This document shows, piece after piece, positions 45,583 through 54,581 of a DNA stretch of 64,000 nt. The translations under genes and the position numbers were made by a program. The DNA comes from Arthrobacter crystallopoietes (GTDB taxonomy: Bacteria; Actinomycetota; Actinomycetes; Actinomycetales; Micrococcaceae), in NCBI RefSeq assembly GCF_017603825.1, contig NZ_CP072014.1, positions 1-64,000 of the forward strand, given 5' to 3'. Each line of letters begins with the position of its first letter. The stretch's first letter is position 1. The notes beneath the pieces are model-generated. The model was given only the letters and a program-made list of their open reading frames with translations, was not told the origin of the DNA and made no database searches.

Positions 45583-47373
45583 ATGGTGATGACTCCCGCT
45601 GACGGACATCTGGACAAGATCCGCAAGGGCTACTCGTCCGACGGCCCGGCCGTGCATTTGGGCGCCGCAATGCTCGACGGCGAAATCCATCCGGACGCGC
45701 CTGTGCGGCTGCCGATCGCGATGATGAACCGGCATGGGCTGGTCTCGGGCGCCACGGGAACCGGCAAGACCGTCACCTTGCAGGTCATGGCCGAGCAGCT
45801 GTCCGCCCACGGCGTGCCGGTTTTCCTCGCCGATATCAAAGGGGATTTGACCGGGCTCTCCACTCCGGCCGCCGGCAGCGACAGGTTGCGCCAGCGCACG
45901 CAAAGCGTCGGCCAGGACTGGAGCGCCAAGGCCTTTCCGGCGGAGTACTTCTCCCTGGGCGGCGATGGCAAAGGTGTACCCGTCCGGGCCAGGATTTCCG
46001 ATTTTGGGCCGCTGCTGCTGGCCCGGGTGATGGGTCTGAACGAAACACAGGAGTCCAGCCTCCAGCTGGTCTTCTACTATGCGGACAAGAACGGCCTGGA
46101 ACTCTACAACCTGGCGGATCTGCGCGCCGTGATCTCGTTCCTCACCTCGGACAAGGGCAAGGACTCGCTGGAGGCTCTGGGAGGCCTGTCCAGGTCCACC
46201 GCCGGCGTCATCCTGCGCGAACTCGTCACGCTCGAAGCGCAGGGCATGGACAAGTTCTTCGGCGAAACCGAGTTCGACACCACGGAGTTCCTCCGGCTGG
46301 CCGAGGATGGCCGCGGCATCATCTCCTGCCTGGAACTGCCGACCCTGCTGGCGCGGCCTGCGCTTTTCTCTACATTCCTGATGTGGCTGATCGCGGACCT
46401 CTTCGCCGAGCTGCCCGAGGTCGGCGACACCGAGAAGCCCAAGCTCGTGTTCTTCCTTGACGAGGCGCACCTGCTCTTCCGCAACGCCTCGGACGCGTTC
46501 CTCGAATCCATCATGACGACCGTCCGGCTGATCCGGTCCAAGGGCGTAGGGATCTTCTTCGTCACCCAGACGCCCAAGGATGTGCCGTCCGAGGTGCTCG
46601 GCCAGCTGGCAAACCGGATCCAGCATGCCCTGCGCGCGTTTACGCCCGACGATGCCAAAGCCCTCAGAGCCACGGTGTCCACGTTCCCGTCCAGCGCCTA
46701 CGACCTGGAGGAAGTGCTGACCAATGCCGGCACCGGGGAGGCTGTGGTCACGGTGATGACCGAGCGAGGCGCTCCGTCACCCGTCGCCTGGACCAAGATC
46801 TGTGCGCCGGAATCCACGATCGGCCCCTCGCCTGTCGCCACCGTTGACAGGATCGTGCAGGAATCGCGGCTGCTGCCCGTATACGCGCCGGCCGTGGACA
46901 GCCACTCCGCCTTCGAAAAGCTCCGCGGAATTCCTGCTCCTAACCACGACGGCGGATCCGGCAGCTCCGGGAGCGTCACCGCCACCAAAGCCGGGCGAAT
47001 CGGCGACGATGGCTCCGGCACTCACGGCGGCACGCGCGCTGATAATAACGGCGCCTCCGTCCCGCGGACGCAAGCGGATATCGATGCCGAAGCACGCCGC
47101 ATCGAGGAGGCCATCCTCGGCCGGCCGTCGAGCCGCCCCGCAACAAGTACACCGTCCCCGCCGCCGGATTATCCGCCTGTGCCGGGAGCCGGGCAGCCTG
47201 CTCGTGAACGGCGTGCCCCGGAGCGGCAGGCTCCGGGGCAGTCCGGGAAGCCGGGCAAGAAGGACGACACGGCGGATCTGATCAAGGACGTGGCCGTCCA
47301 GGCGGCTACGGTTCTAGGACGCGAACTGGTCCGCGGGCTCTTCGGCACTCGGCGCCGTCGTCGTCGTTGGTAG
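45583..47373 (+). CDS. HerA-like ATPase (DUF853)
   Basis: P-loop ATPase of 596 residues. Walker A GATGTGKTVTLQ lies near residue 60 and Walker B with the catalytic Glu reads LVFFLDEAHLLF near 290. The block VTQTPKDVPSEVLGQLANRIQHALRAFTP is typical of DUF853 proteins. The last 130 residues are disordered and Pro/Gly-rich, ending in a strongly basic tip (RRRRRRW). HerA relatives translocate DNA, but the role of this subfamily is not established; no nurA nuclease is adjacent. TAGGCT lies seven bases before the ATG, so the mRNA may be leaderless. Confidence 0.88.
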   Translation: MVMTPADGHLDKIRKGYSSDGPAVHLGAAMLDGEIHPDAPVRLPIAMMNRHGLVSGATGTGKTVTLQVMAEQLSAHGVPVFLADIKGDLTGLSTPAAGSDRLRQRTQSVGQDWSAKAFPAEYFSLGGDGKGVPVRARISDFGPLLLARVMGLNETQESSLQLVFYYADKNGLELYNLADLRAVISFLTSDKGKDSLEALGGLSRSTAGVILRELVTLEAQGMDKFFGETEFDTTEFLRLAEDGRGIISCLELPTLLARPALFSTFLMWLIADLFAELPEVGDTEKPKLVFFLDEAHLLFRNASDAFLESIMTTVRLIRSKGVGIFFVTQTPKDVPSEVLGQLANRIQHALRAFTPDDAKALRATVSTFPSSAYDLEEVLTNAGTGEAVVTVMTERGAPSPVAWTKICAPESTIGPSPVATVDRIVQESRLLPVYAPAVDSHSAFEKLRGIPAPNHDGGSGSSGSVTATKAGRIGDDGSGTHGGTRADNNGASVPRTQADIDAEARRIEEAILGRPSSRPATSTPSPPPDYPPVPGAGQPARERRAPERQAPGQSGKPGKKDDTADLIKDVAVQAATVLGRELVRGLFGTRRRRRRW

Positions 47374-47449
47374 TTGCCTTGCCTTGCCGGGGCGTAACGT
47401 AGCTAACAGCGGTCAAGGTTCCTGCCCCGCCAACAGGTAACGTAAGAGC

Positions 47450-48436
47450 GTGGGAAATTCGACGGTGCTCAAGACGGTGGCTGCATGGCTGCTCTGTTTA
47501 ATGCTTGCCATAGCCGCCGCCGTGCTGACCGTGGTGCTGGTTAACGCCAATGTCTACAGTCCTCAGCATCAGGTCCGTGCGTATATCGACGCCCTGCGGG
47601 ACGGCGACGGGTCCAAGGCGCTGGGGCTGCTGAACGCCACCGTTCCGGACGCCAACGCGGCTTTGCTGGACGGCCCCGCCCTCAAGCAATCCGTGGCGGA
47701 CCTGGAAGATCTGGATGTGGGCGAGCCCGTGGAGATCGACAGCAACCGGGTGGAACTGCCCGTCCACTACACGATTGACGGAACCAAACAGACCACGACC
47801 TTCGAGCTGGAGAAGTCCGGCACCAGTTGGCTGTTCTTCAACCAGTGGGCCTTTGTTCCCACCACGCTGCCCACACTCGACATCAGCGTGGTGAATGAGG
47901 ACGAAGCCTCGCTCAACGGCACCCGCGTTGCCCTGCCGAAAGGCAAAGGCGAGTTCTCGGTCTTTGTGCCCGGCACCTTCGAAGCGCACTACACCAGCCA
48001 GTTCTTTGCCGCTCCCGCCGTGGAATCCGTGGTAACCGAACCGGCCGAGGCAGCCGAGGCCCGGCTGTCCTTGTCCACGCAGGCAACACCCAAGCTCGTG
48101 GAAGAAGTCACGGCGCAGGTCCGCGGCTTCCTTGACGGCTGCGCCGAGCAGAAGGTACTGCAGCCGGCCGGCTGCCCCTTCAGCCAGGCCATGAACCGCG
48201 TTCAGGACGACAGCATCAACTGGGACATCGTGGACTACCCCGAGGTAACGATCGAGCCCAGCAACGGCACCTGGGTCATGAAGCCGCTGACCGGGACTGC
48301 GAAGCTCAATGTGGTGGAGATCGATCTCTTCACCGGCCAGGCCGTTCCTCGCGAGCTGGAGCAGGACTTCACCTTCACCGGCAGCCTCGCCGTCAATGAC
48401 GGCAACGTCACGCTCACCCCCGTTGTGGAGTACTGA
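47450..48436 (+). CDS. membrane-anchored protein of unknown function
   Basis: Protein of 328 residues from a GTG start. One N-terminal hydrophobic helix (AAWLLCLMLAIAAAVLTVVLV) anchors a large extracytoplasmic region. The first part, QVRAYIDALRDGDGSKALGLL, resembles small NTF2-like or DUF4878 domains that follow such anchors. A later CAEQKVLQPAGC pair may form a disulfide. I do not recognise the family. TAACGT six bases before the GTG suggests leaderless transcription. A strong bidirectional terminator lies downstream. Confidence 0.72.
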   Translation: MGNSTVLKTVAAWLLCLMLAIAAAVLTVVLVNANVYSPQHQVRAYIDALRDGDGSKALGLLNATVPDANAALLDGPALKQSVADLEDLDVGEPVEIDSNRVELPVHYTIDGTKQTTTFELEKSGTSWLFFNQWAFVPTTLPTLDISVVNEDEASLNGTRVALPKGKGEFSVFVPGTFEAHYTSQFFAAPAVESVVTEPAEAAEARLSLSTQATPKLVEEVTAQVRGFLDGCAEQKVLQPAGCPFSQAMNRVQDDSINWDIVDYPEVTIEPSNGTWVMKPLTGTAKLNVVEIDLFTGQAVPRELEQDFTFTGSLAVNDGNVTLTPVVEY

Positions 48437-48515
48437 GCCGCCAACCGCAGCCGTCCCCGCCTCGCGGCGGAGGCCTGCCTGGGATTACCTCACTGCTGCA
48501 ACCTGCTAACGACGA

Positions 48516-48554
48516 CGGCGCCCGGGTACCGCCGTCGGCAGTCCCCGGGCGCCG
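48516..48554. terminator. bidirectional terminator
   Basis: CGGCGCCCGGG (48516-48526) and CCCGGGCGCCG (48544-48554) form a perfect 11-bp stem with a 17-base loop between two convergent genes. Confidence 0.75.
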
Positions 48555-48570
48555 CTCGGCACCGTTCTCT

Positions 48571-50613
48571 TTAGTCCAGCCCGCGCAGGTCCAGCGTCAG
48601 CTCGCCGCTGCCGCTACCCAGCACTACCGGAATGCCCCAGTCCTGCTGGTACAGGTGGCAAGCCGCGTGGTCGGGAATTTCGCCCCCGGGCTCGCCGTCG
48701 CAAGCTGCCGCGCGGGCGGTGATGTGCAGGACGCCTTCGGGAACGTCTTCAGCCAGTACCAGCTCGCGGACCAGGCCCACGGACGTGCCGCCGCCGGACA
48801 CCAGCAGGTTCTCCGGCGAGGAGGAGATCTTCAGCTGGGTGGGATCGCCCCAACGGTCATCGAGCTTCTGCCCCTTGGGCGCGGCGAACCGCACGGTCAG
48901 CGCCAGCGGACCGGCCGAGACCTCGGTCTTCGGCCGCTGCGTCTGCGAGGCACCCTCGTCCACGGTTAGCGCTTCCTTGGGGAGGGGGATGCGGACCAGC
49001 TGGTGCTTGTTGGCCTCGACCACAATGAGCAGCGGCTCTCCCCCGTCCGCCACCGCGGAGGTGTCCATCAGCACGTCGGAGGGCTCGGCGAAGCCGCGGG
49101 CCAGCGTGGAAACGGTCCCGGTGGCGGGATCGTAGCGGCGGACCGCGCCGTTGTAGGTGTCGGCCACGGCCACAGAGCCGTCGGGAAGCACGGTCACGCC
49201 CAGCGGATGCTGCAGGCGTGCCTCTTCGGCATCGCCGTCGCGGAAACCGAAATCAAAGAGCCCGGTACCGATGGCGGTCTGCACCTGCACGCGCTCGCTG
49301 CCCTTGACCTCGGGGAAGGAGATGACGCGCAGCGCGGACGTCTCCGAGTCTGCGACCCAGATGCTGCCGTTGGCGTCCTGGGCCAGGCCGGAGGACTGCG
49401 CGAACCAGGCCGCGGTAGCCTCGCCGTCCTGCAGGCCTTCCAAGCCGGTGCCGGCCAGGACAGCTACCTGCCCGTTGGCCGGGTCGAAGGAGAAGATCTG
49501 GTGCACGCCGGCCATGGCCACCACAACCTTGTTCAGCGCGGTGGACCACAACACGTCCCAAGGCGAACTGAGCGAGACGGCCAGCGGGTCCTCCCCCAGC
49601 GAGGAGGAAGCTGTAGCCAGCACCTCCGCGAGTTCCTCGCCGAGGTCTTCGCCAGAGGCGGCCTCATCTGCCACGGAGCCCGGCCCTGCCTCGGCCAGGG
49701 ACGCGGCCGCGCGCTGGTTTTCCGCATCCAGCAGGCGCTGGACGCCGTTGCCGGCGATGGTGTCCACGGCGCCGGTCGCTAGGGTGAGTCCCCGCAAACG
49801 GTGGTTAACAGAGTCGGCAATGACGACGTCGTACCCGGCCTTTGCGCGTACGTCTTCGGGCAGCAGCGCCAGGCCTTGGGGCTCGTTGAAGCGCGCGGCA
49901 TCCGCCGAGCCGTCCTGCCAGCCTTTCTCCCCCGAGCCGTAAATATTCAGCACGGTGTCCAGGTCCGCCGCCAGTTCCACCAGCCGGTGGTGCCCGGTGT
50001 CGGAAACCAGGAACGTTTCGCCGGCGGAGCCAACACCGTCCGGCAGCGGGACAAGCTTGCCCGGGAAGCGCAGGACACCGGCGGTGGTTTCGGCCGGCAC
50101 GTAGGGGCCGTCGCCGCGGTGCAGGGTTCCCTTGGCCTCGTGTTCGGCGATCAGCTCTTCCACCAGCGACTCGAGTCCGCCGGCATGGCCTTCGCCCGAC
50201 AGATGGGCCACGATGTAGCCTTCCGGGTCGACAACAACCAGGGTGGGCCAAGCGCGGGCGGAATAGGCCTGCCAGGTGTCCAGCTCCGGATCGTCCAGCA
50301 CCGGGTGGTGGATCTCATAGCGTTCGACGGCGGCAGCCAGGGCCACCGGATCCGCCTCGTGTTCGAACTTGGGCGAGTGCACGCCCACGGTGACCAGCAC
50401 GTCCCGGTACTTCTCCTCCAGCGGCCGCAGTTCATCCAGCACGTGCAGGCAGTTGATGCAGCAGAAGGTCCAGAAGTCGAGCAAAACGATCTTGCCGCGC
50501 AGATCCTCCAGTCCCAGCTGCTTGCCGCCGGTATTGAGCCAGTTGCGGCCCACCAGTTCGGACGCCCGCACGCGGTAATTGGTGCGGATGGACGTCTCGG
50601 CTGCCTCGGTCAT
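48571..50613 (-). CDS. thioredoxin-like protein with C-terminal NHL beta-propeller
   Basis: Protein of 680 residues. Residues 30-180 form a thioredoxin fold with FWTFCCINCLHVLDEL, giving a CxxC pair (CINC), and a conserved cis-Pro region RAWPTLVVVDPEGY. The remainder holds NHL repeats (FNEPQGLALLPE, VIADSVNHRLRGL, LQHPLGVTVLPDGSVAVADTYNGAVRRYD), which build a propeller. No signal peptide is visible, so it is probably cytosolic. The ATG overlaps the stop of the upstream CtaG-like gene by four bases. It may support redox handling of copper or cytochrome assembly; that is inference. Confidence 0.88.
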   Translation of the reverse strand: MTEAAETSIRTNYRVRASELVGRNWLNTGGKQLGLEDLRGKIVLLDFWTFCCINCLHVLDELRPLEEKYRDVLVTVGVHSPKFEHEADPVALAAAVERYEIHHPVLDDPELDTWQAYSARAWPTLVVVDPEGYIVAHLSGEGHAGGLESLVEELIAEHEAKGTLHRGDGPYVPAETTAGVLRFPGKLVPLPDGVGSAGETFLVSDTGHHRLVELAADLDTVLNIYGSGEKGWQDGSADAARFNEPQGLALLPEDVRAKAGYDVVIADSVNHRLRGLTLATGAVDTIAGNGVQRLLDAENQRAAASLAEAGPGSVADEAASGEDLGEELAEVLATASSSLGEDPLAVSLSSPWDVLWSTALNKVVVAMAGVHQIFSFDPANGQVAVLAGTGLEGLQDGEATAAWFAQSSGLAQDANGSIWVADSETSALRVISFPEVKGSERVQVQTAIGTGLFDFGFRDGDAEEARLQHPLGVTVLPDGSVAVADTYNGAVRRYDPATGTVSTLARGFAEPSDVLMDTSAVADGGEPLLIVVEANKHQLVRIPLPKEALTVDEGASQTQRPKTEVSAGPLALTVRFAAPKGQKLDDRWGDPTQLKISSSPENLLVSGGGTSVGLVRELVLAEDVPEGVLHITARAAACDGEPGGEIPDHAACHLYQQDWGIPVVLGSGSGELTLDLRGLD

Positions 50614-52766
50614 GGGGTATCTCCTTGGTTCCGGCTGGAATCTGTGGGGGCCTGGGACGGGGTACGTGTTACCTGCTCGTCCCGCTGTGCCAGTCTGGCA
50701 AACATATCGTTATAAGCAGCCAGCTCCGCATCCTTATTCCTGTCAGCGGCCCGATCTTTACGCTTTGTTTCCCGTGCGTCCGTTCGTGACCACATCAGGG
50801 CCACGCCGATGGCCACGCAGAGCGTCGGTATTTCTCCGACTCCCCACATGATGGCGCCGCCGAGGCGCTGGTCCTCCATGGCCGAAAGTCCCCAGTCCCG
50901 GCCCATGCTGCCGAACCACGAGGCCTGCAGCAGCGACGTCGAACTCGTCAGGGCAACCCCGAAGAACGCGTGGAAGGCCATGGTCGCGAAGAGCAGGACC
51001 AGCCGCAGCGGGAACGGCGCGCGGTACGGCACCGGGTCCTGGCCGATCATCGACAGGACAAACAGGTAGCCGGTGAGCAGGAAATGGACGTTCATCAGCT
51101 CGTGTCCCACATGCTCGTGCAGGGCGAAGCTGAAGGCCGGCGAGTAGTAGAAGATGATGATGGAGCCGGCGAAGTTGGCGGCGGCAAAGAGCGGGTGCGT
51201 GATGACCTTGGAGAAGGTCGAGTGGACTAGCCACAGGATCCATTCGCGCGGACCCCGGCTGCCGTCCTGCCGTGGCGGCAGGGCCTTAAGCGCCAGCGTC
51301 ACCGGCGCGCCTAGCACCAGGAACAGCGGCACCACCATGGTCAGCGCCATATGGTCCAGCATATGGGCGCTGAACAGCACCATGCCGTAGACCGCCGGCG
51401 CACCGGAGGTAACGTACGTCAGCGCCAGCAGTCCCACAATCCAGCTGGCAGCGCGGGCAATCGGCCAGGAATCCCCGCGCCGGCGGACCCGCACCACGCC
51501 GATGAGGTAGGCGATGCCCACGATCAAGGTGAAGGCCACCCAGAGCCAGTCCCAGCGCCAGGTGGTGATCCACGCGGAGCCAGCGAGTTCGGGCGGAAGA
51601 TCGTAGCCGGTCAGGATGCGGGCCGGCGATGCGTCCGGCGGCAGTTCCTCGGGTGTCGGCGGCGCGGTCCTGGCCAGCGCGACGGCCACGCCGGAGATGG
51701 CGCCCATGATCAGCAGTTCGACGGCGATCAACTGCCACAGCACCCGCGCCGCTGATTTGGTCCCCAGCTGCGGCACGATCCACTGCCGGTGCATGAAGCC
51801 AATGGCGCCCAGCAGCAGCGTTGCCAGCGTCTTGAAGACAACGAGGGCCCCATAGTCGCTGGCGATCTGGTCCAGCGAGGTAATTCGGATGCCCGCGTTG
51901 ATCAGGCCGGAAAAGAAGACCAGGAAGAAACTGATCAGGGCCAGCGCCGAATAGCGTTTGAGCACCTGCTTGGTGATGTCCTTGGAGCCAAGCGTGCCAG
52001 ACAGGAAGGCGAGGGCAATCAGCCCGCCCACCCAGAGGCAGACGCCCAGCAGGTGCAGGCCGATGGAGTTGACCGCGCCGTAGTGGTCGTCGCCGCCGGC
52101 GGAGTGGCCGGTCAGTGCCATGGGCAGCAGGCCGCCTACGGTCGCCAGCACGAGTGTAAATGCCAGTGCGGTCAGCGAGCGGACGCCGAAGGTCAGGGTG
52201 GCCACGATCGCGGCGACAATCGTAATGGCAAGCCAGGCTTGCCCGGTGGCGATGTCCGTCATGTAGCCGACCAGCGCCGAGGTGTATCCGGCATCTCCGC
52301 TCAGCGGCAAACCGGAAATATCGGAGAAGGACAGCACCAGCACAGCGACGGCGGCCAGCGTCCACACAATTGCCGCTCCAGCGGCAAGGGCCAGTACGCG
52401 GGTGAACGCCGGGTGCTCCGGACTGTCGTCCTCATGGTCCGACTTGCGCGAGCGTCGCAGGCGCTTGGGCACAATGGCCACCGCGAACACCAGAGAGCCG
52501 ATCACGGCCGCCAGCGCGAGGTTGTGGACAGCTTTCGCCGCGGGCAGACCCCAGCGCGTGAGCGCTCCAGGGTCCGAGAGCTGGCGGGTAGCTGCGGCAC
52601 CGGAGTAGATCAGGGCGGCGACGAGGGCAAGCACGACGACTGCGGCTGCAGCAAGGAGCCATAGCTTGCCGATACCCTCGGCCGTGATCGCGGCAGGACG
52701 CGGCGGCTCCCCGGCGGCGGGCTGCTGGGAAGACTGCTTTGCTGATGGTGCTGACACGGTATCCAT
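50610..52766 (-). CDS. CopD-CtaG fusion membrane protein
   Basis: Integral membrane protein of 718 residues. The N-terminal half (about 30-390) matches the CopD copper-resistance permease domain, with GLHLLGVCLWVGGLIALAFL. The C-terminal part (about 420-660) is a caa3-CtaG domain with MVLFSAHMLDHMALTMVVPLFLVLGAPVTLALKALP. Conserved His residues in both may bind copper for cytochrome oxidase assembly. The last 50 residues are polar. It is upstream of and overlaps the thioredoxin-NHL gene. Confidence 0.87.
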   Translation of the reverse strand: MDTVSAPSAKQSSQQPAAGEPPRPAAITAEGIGKLWLLAAAAVVVLALVAALIYSGAAATRQLSDPGALTRWGLPAAKAVHNLALAAVIGSLVFAVAIVPKRLRRSRKSDHEDDSPEHPAFTRVLALAAGAAIVWTLAAVAVLVLSFSDISGLPLSGDAGYTSALVGYMTDIATGQAWLAITIVAAIVATLTFGVRSLTALAFTLVLATVGGLLPMALTGHSAGGDDHYGAVNSIGLHLLGVCLWVGGLIALAFLSGTLGSKDITKQVLKRYSALALISFFLVFFSGLINAGIRITSLDQIASDYGALVVFKTLATLLLGAIGFMHRQWIVPQLGTKSAARVLWQLIAVELLIMGAISGVAVALARTAPPTPEELPPDASPARILTGYDLPPELAGSAWITTWRWDWLWVAFTLIVGIAYLIGVVRVRRRGDSWPIARAASWIVGLLALTYVTSGAPAVYGMVLFSAHMLDHMALTMVVPLFLVLGAPVTLALKALPPRQDGSRGPREWILWLVHSTFSKVITHPLFAAANFAGSIIIFYYSPAFSFALHEHVGHELMNVHFLLTGYLFVLSMIGQDPVPYRAPFPLRLVLLFATMAFHAFFGVALTSSTSLLQASWFGSMGRDWGLSAMEDQRLGGAIMWGVGEIPTLCVAIGVALMWSRTDARETKRKDRAADRNKDAELAAYNDMFARLAQRDEQVTRTPSQAPTDSSRNQGDTP

Positions 52767-52839
52767 TCTCTACCCCCAGTAGAATTTCGGCCAATCTGCG
52801 CGCAGCAGCACCCTACCTTCCGGTCCTTGGGTTTAAATG

Positions 52840-52874
52840 ACAAGGCCGCCGCCGGGATCCGGCAGCGGCCTTGT
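52840..52874 (-). terminator. terminator of the HU gene
   Basis: ACAAGGCCGC (52840-52849) and GCGGCCTTGT (52865-52874) form a 10-bp stem, with further inner pairing. It lies just after the HU stop codon on the minus strand, and its outer arm ends in TTGT with a TTTAAA stretch beyond. Confidence 0.8.
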
Positions 52875-52890
52875 AAGAAGTCCGTTTAGT

Positions 52891-53178
52891 CTACTTCTTG
52901 TTGGAGACGGCAGCCTTCAGCTTCGAACCTGCGGTCAGCTTGACGCTGTGGCCTGCGGCGATCTGGATGGTTTCGCCGGTCTGCGGGTTGCGGCCGGTGC
53001 GGGCTGCACGGTCGGTGCGCTCAACGGCGAGCCAGCCGGGGATGGTGATCTTCTCACCCTTGGCAACGGAGGTTGCGAAAATGTCGAAGACAGCGTCCAG
53101 AACGCCGTTCACTGCAGTCTGGCTGGTGCCAGCCTTCTCTGCTACTGCTGCGACCAGTTCACTACGGTTGATAGCCAA
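52891..53178 (-). CDS. hup: HU family nucleoid protein
   Basis: DNA-binding histone-like protein of 95 residues that bends and compacts DNA. It begins (M)AINRSELVAAVAEKAGTSQ and contains the DNA-binding arm GRNPQTGETIQIAAGHSVKLTAG. The start is TTG at 53178, with AGGAGG seven bases before it. The next upstream codons are not HU-like and no ATG fits. A strong terminator follows. Confidence 0.95.
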   Translation of the reverse strand: MAINRSELVAAVAEKAGTSQTAVNGVLDAVFDIFATSVAKGEKITIPGWLAVERTDRAARTGRNPQTGETIQIAAGHSVKLTAGSKLKAAVSNKK

Positions 53179-53389
53179 TTTATGTCCTCCTGGACTACTT
53201 CGGTTATTAGAGCCTTGCACGGTCGTGAAAAGCTTCTGTCCGAAAACTTACCAGTTACGCCGCCAAGTTCCGGCAAATTCCGCGTGATCTGGCGATTTTT
53301 CCCCGAAATTGTGGGGAATCTGCCAGTTTTGGCGACGTTTGGTCGGTTCAGCCCGATAATCACCTGCCGAAACCGGGCTGAACACGCGA

Positions 53390-53419
53390 AAAGGCGGCGG
53401 TCCGAAGACCGCCGCCTTT
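53390..53419 (-). terminator. terminator of the rpmB-rpmG-rpsN operon
   Basis: A perfect 13-bp stem (53390-53402 with 53407-53419) closed by a TTCG tetraloop on the minus strand and ending in CCTTTTC lies 24 bases after the rpsN stop. A second hairpin, GTTCAGCCCG (53346-53355) with CGGGCTGAAC (53374-53383), follows as a backup. Confidence 0.88.
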
Positions 53420-53443
53420 CATGAGGCTATTGCCTGCCGGTTT

Positions 53444-53749
53444 TTACCAGCTGGACTTCTTGATGCCCGGCAGTTCGCCGGCATGCGCCATGTTGCGGAA
53501 GCGAACACGGGAAATGCCGAACTTCTGGAGGGTGCCGCGGGGACGACCGTCGATCTGGTCGCGGTTGCGCAGGCGGACCGGAGAAGCGTTGCGGGGCAGC
53601 TTCTGCAGGCCCAGGCGGGCTGCTTCGCGTGCCTCGTCGGTTGCGTTTTCGTCAACCAGGGTCTTCTTCAGTTCAAGGCGCTTTTCGGCGTAGCGCTCGA
53701 CGATGACCTTGCGCTGCTCGTTGCGAGCAATCTTGGACTTCTTTGCCAT
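53444..53749 (-). CDS. rpsN: 30S ribosomal protein S14, zinc-independent form
   Basis: Small-subunit protein of 101 residues. [20 protein letters not shown] at the N-terminus and [25 protein letters not shown] at the C-terminus are diagnostic. The length (about 100) and the lack of any CxxC pair identify the zinc-free long form. It follows rpmG by three bases in an rpmB-rpmG-rpsN operon. Confidence 0.96.
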   Translation of the reverse strand: MAKKSKIARNEQRKVIVERYAEKRLELKKTLVDENATDEAREAARLGLQKLPRNASPVRLRNRDQIDGRPRGTLQKFGISRVRFRNMAHAGELPGIKKSSW

Positions 53750-53752
53750 GTC

Positions 53753-53920
53753 TTAGCGCTCCTCTCGGAATTCGACGTGCTTGCGGATCTTCGGGTCGTA
53801 CTTCTTCAGGACCAGACGGTCCGGGTCGTTACGACGGTTCTTCCGCGTGACGTAGGTGAAGCCGGTGCCCGCAGTGGACTTCAGCTTGATGATGGGACGT
53901 ACGTCCTTGTCCTTTGCCAC
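53753..53920 (-). CDS. rpmG: 50S ribosomal protein L33, zinc-free form
   Basis: Short protein of 55 residues from a GTG start: (M)[20 protein letters not shown], then [21 protein letters not shown]. It has no cysteine, so it is the zinc-independent version. The GTG shares one base with the rpmB stop codon. The AGAGGAG in its own 3' end serves as ribosome-binding site for rpsN. Confidence 0.94.
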   Translation of the reverse strand: MAKDKDVRPIIKLKSTAGTGFTYVTRKNRRNDPDRLVLKKYDPKIRKHVEFREER

Positions 53921-54156
53921 TAGAGCTTCACACCCTTCGCGATCAGTTCGCCGACGACGGCGTCAATACCGCGGACGTCGATGGTCTTGATGCCGCGGGC
54001 AGAAAGCTGCAGCGTGACGTTGCGGCGCAGGGACGGAACCCAGTAGCGCTTCTTCTGGATATTCGGATCGAACCGGCGCTTGTTGCGGCGGTGCGAGTGC
54101 GAAATGCTGTGGCCAAAGCCGGGTACGGCTCCGGTCACCTGGCAATGAGCTGCCAT
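53920..54156 (-). CDS. rpmB: 50S ribosomal protein L28
   Basis: Protein of 78 residues: [20 protein letters not shown], then [21 protein letters not shown]. Only one cysteine is present, so the zinc-ribbon pairs of the metal-binding form are lacking. GGAGGAGATC precedes the ATG at 54156; the open frame extends upstream but reads through a non-coding leader. First gene of rpmB-rpmG-rpsN. Confidence 0.95.
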   Translation of the reverse strand: MAAHCQVTGAVPGFGHSISHSHRRNKRRFDPNIQKKRYWVPSLRRNVTLQLSARGIKTIDVRGIDAVVGELIAKGVKL

Positions 54157-54581
54157 GATCTCTCCTCCAAGTTTTAGTAAATATTGACGGACCTGCACAG
54201 ATACAGCGGTGTAGCTGCCTCTGAATCTGCGTGTAAGAGCGCCCGTCACCAGTTTTGACACCGTTATTACTGCGACTTTCCGGAGGTGAACCAGGCGGGG
54301 TGAGATCCAGCCGAAGTGCCTCGCCGCGGGGAAGACGGTGAAGTCCAGGCGCTGCCTACCGCTGGTCCCCGAAGGGACCGGCTCAGCAACAGCCTTAAAT
54401 TCTAGGTTGACACGGGAATTCACGCAACTTACCGACTGACCTGGACCAACTGCACATTCCTGCCCAGCCGACACGGGCAACCCGCAGGTTGCGTGACTTA
54501 ACACCACTCCATCTTAGGGCCCAGCGGCGTTTCAGCCAAACCGGGGACACTTCAGGTGATACGCGTCCGGTGCCTGCGGGC
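54157..54581 (-). other. non-coding leader between marR and rpmB
   Basis: 425 bases without a recognisable gene. On the minus strand it carries GGTCCC-TTCG-GGGACC (54364-54379), a perfect 6-bp stem with a stable UUCG tetraloop. A TAGAAT-like -10 lies near 54400. The frame upstream of rpmB is open for about 117 codons, but the translation resembles no protein I know. It probably holds the marR terminator, the rpmB promoter and a long 5' leader. Confidence 0.5.

Noticed and set aside
53920-54180. Zur box upstream of the zinc-free ribosomal genes
   Set aside because: No TGAAAAT-type palindrome is present in the 100 bases before rpmB.
54157-54507. Open frame continuing upstream of rpmB
   Set aside because: L28 begins at MAAHC with its own GGAGGAG; the upstream translation matches nothing and contains a structured hairpin.
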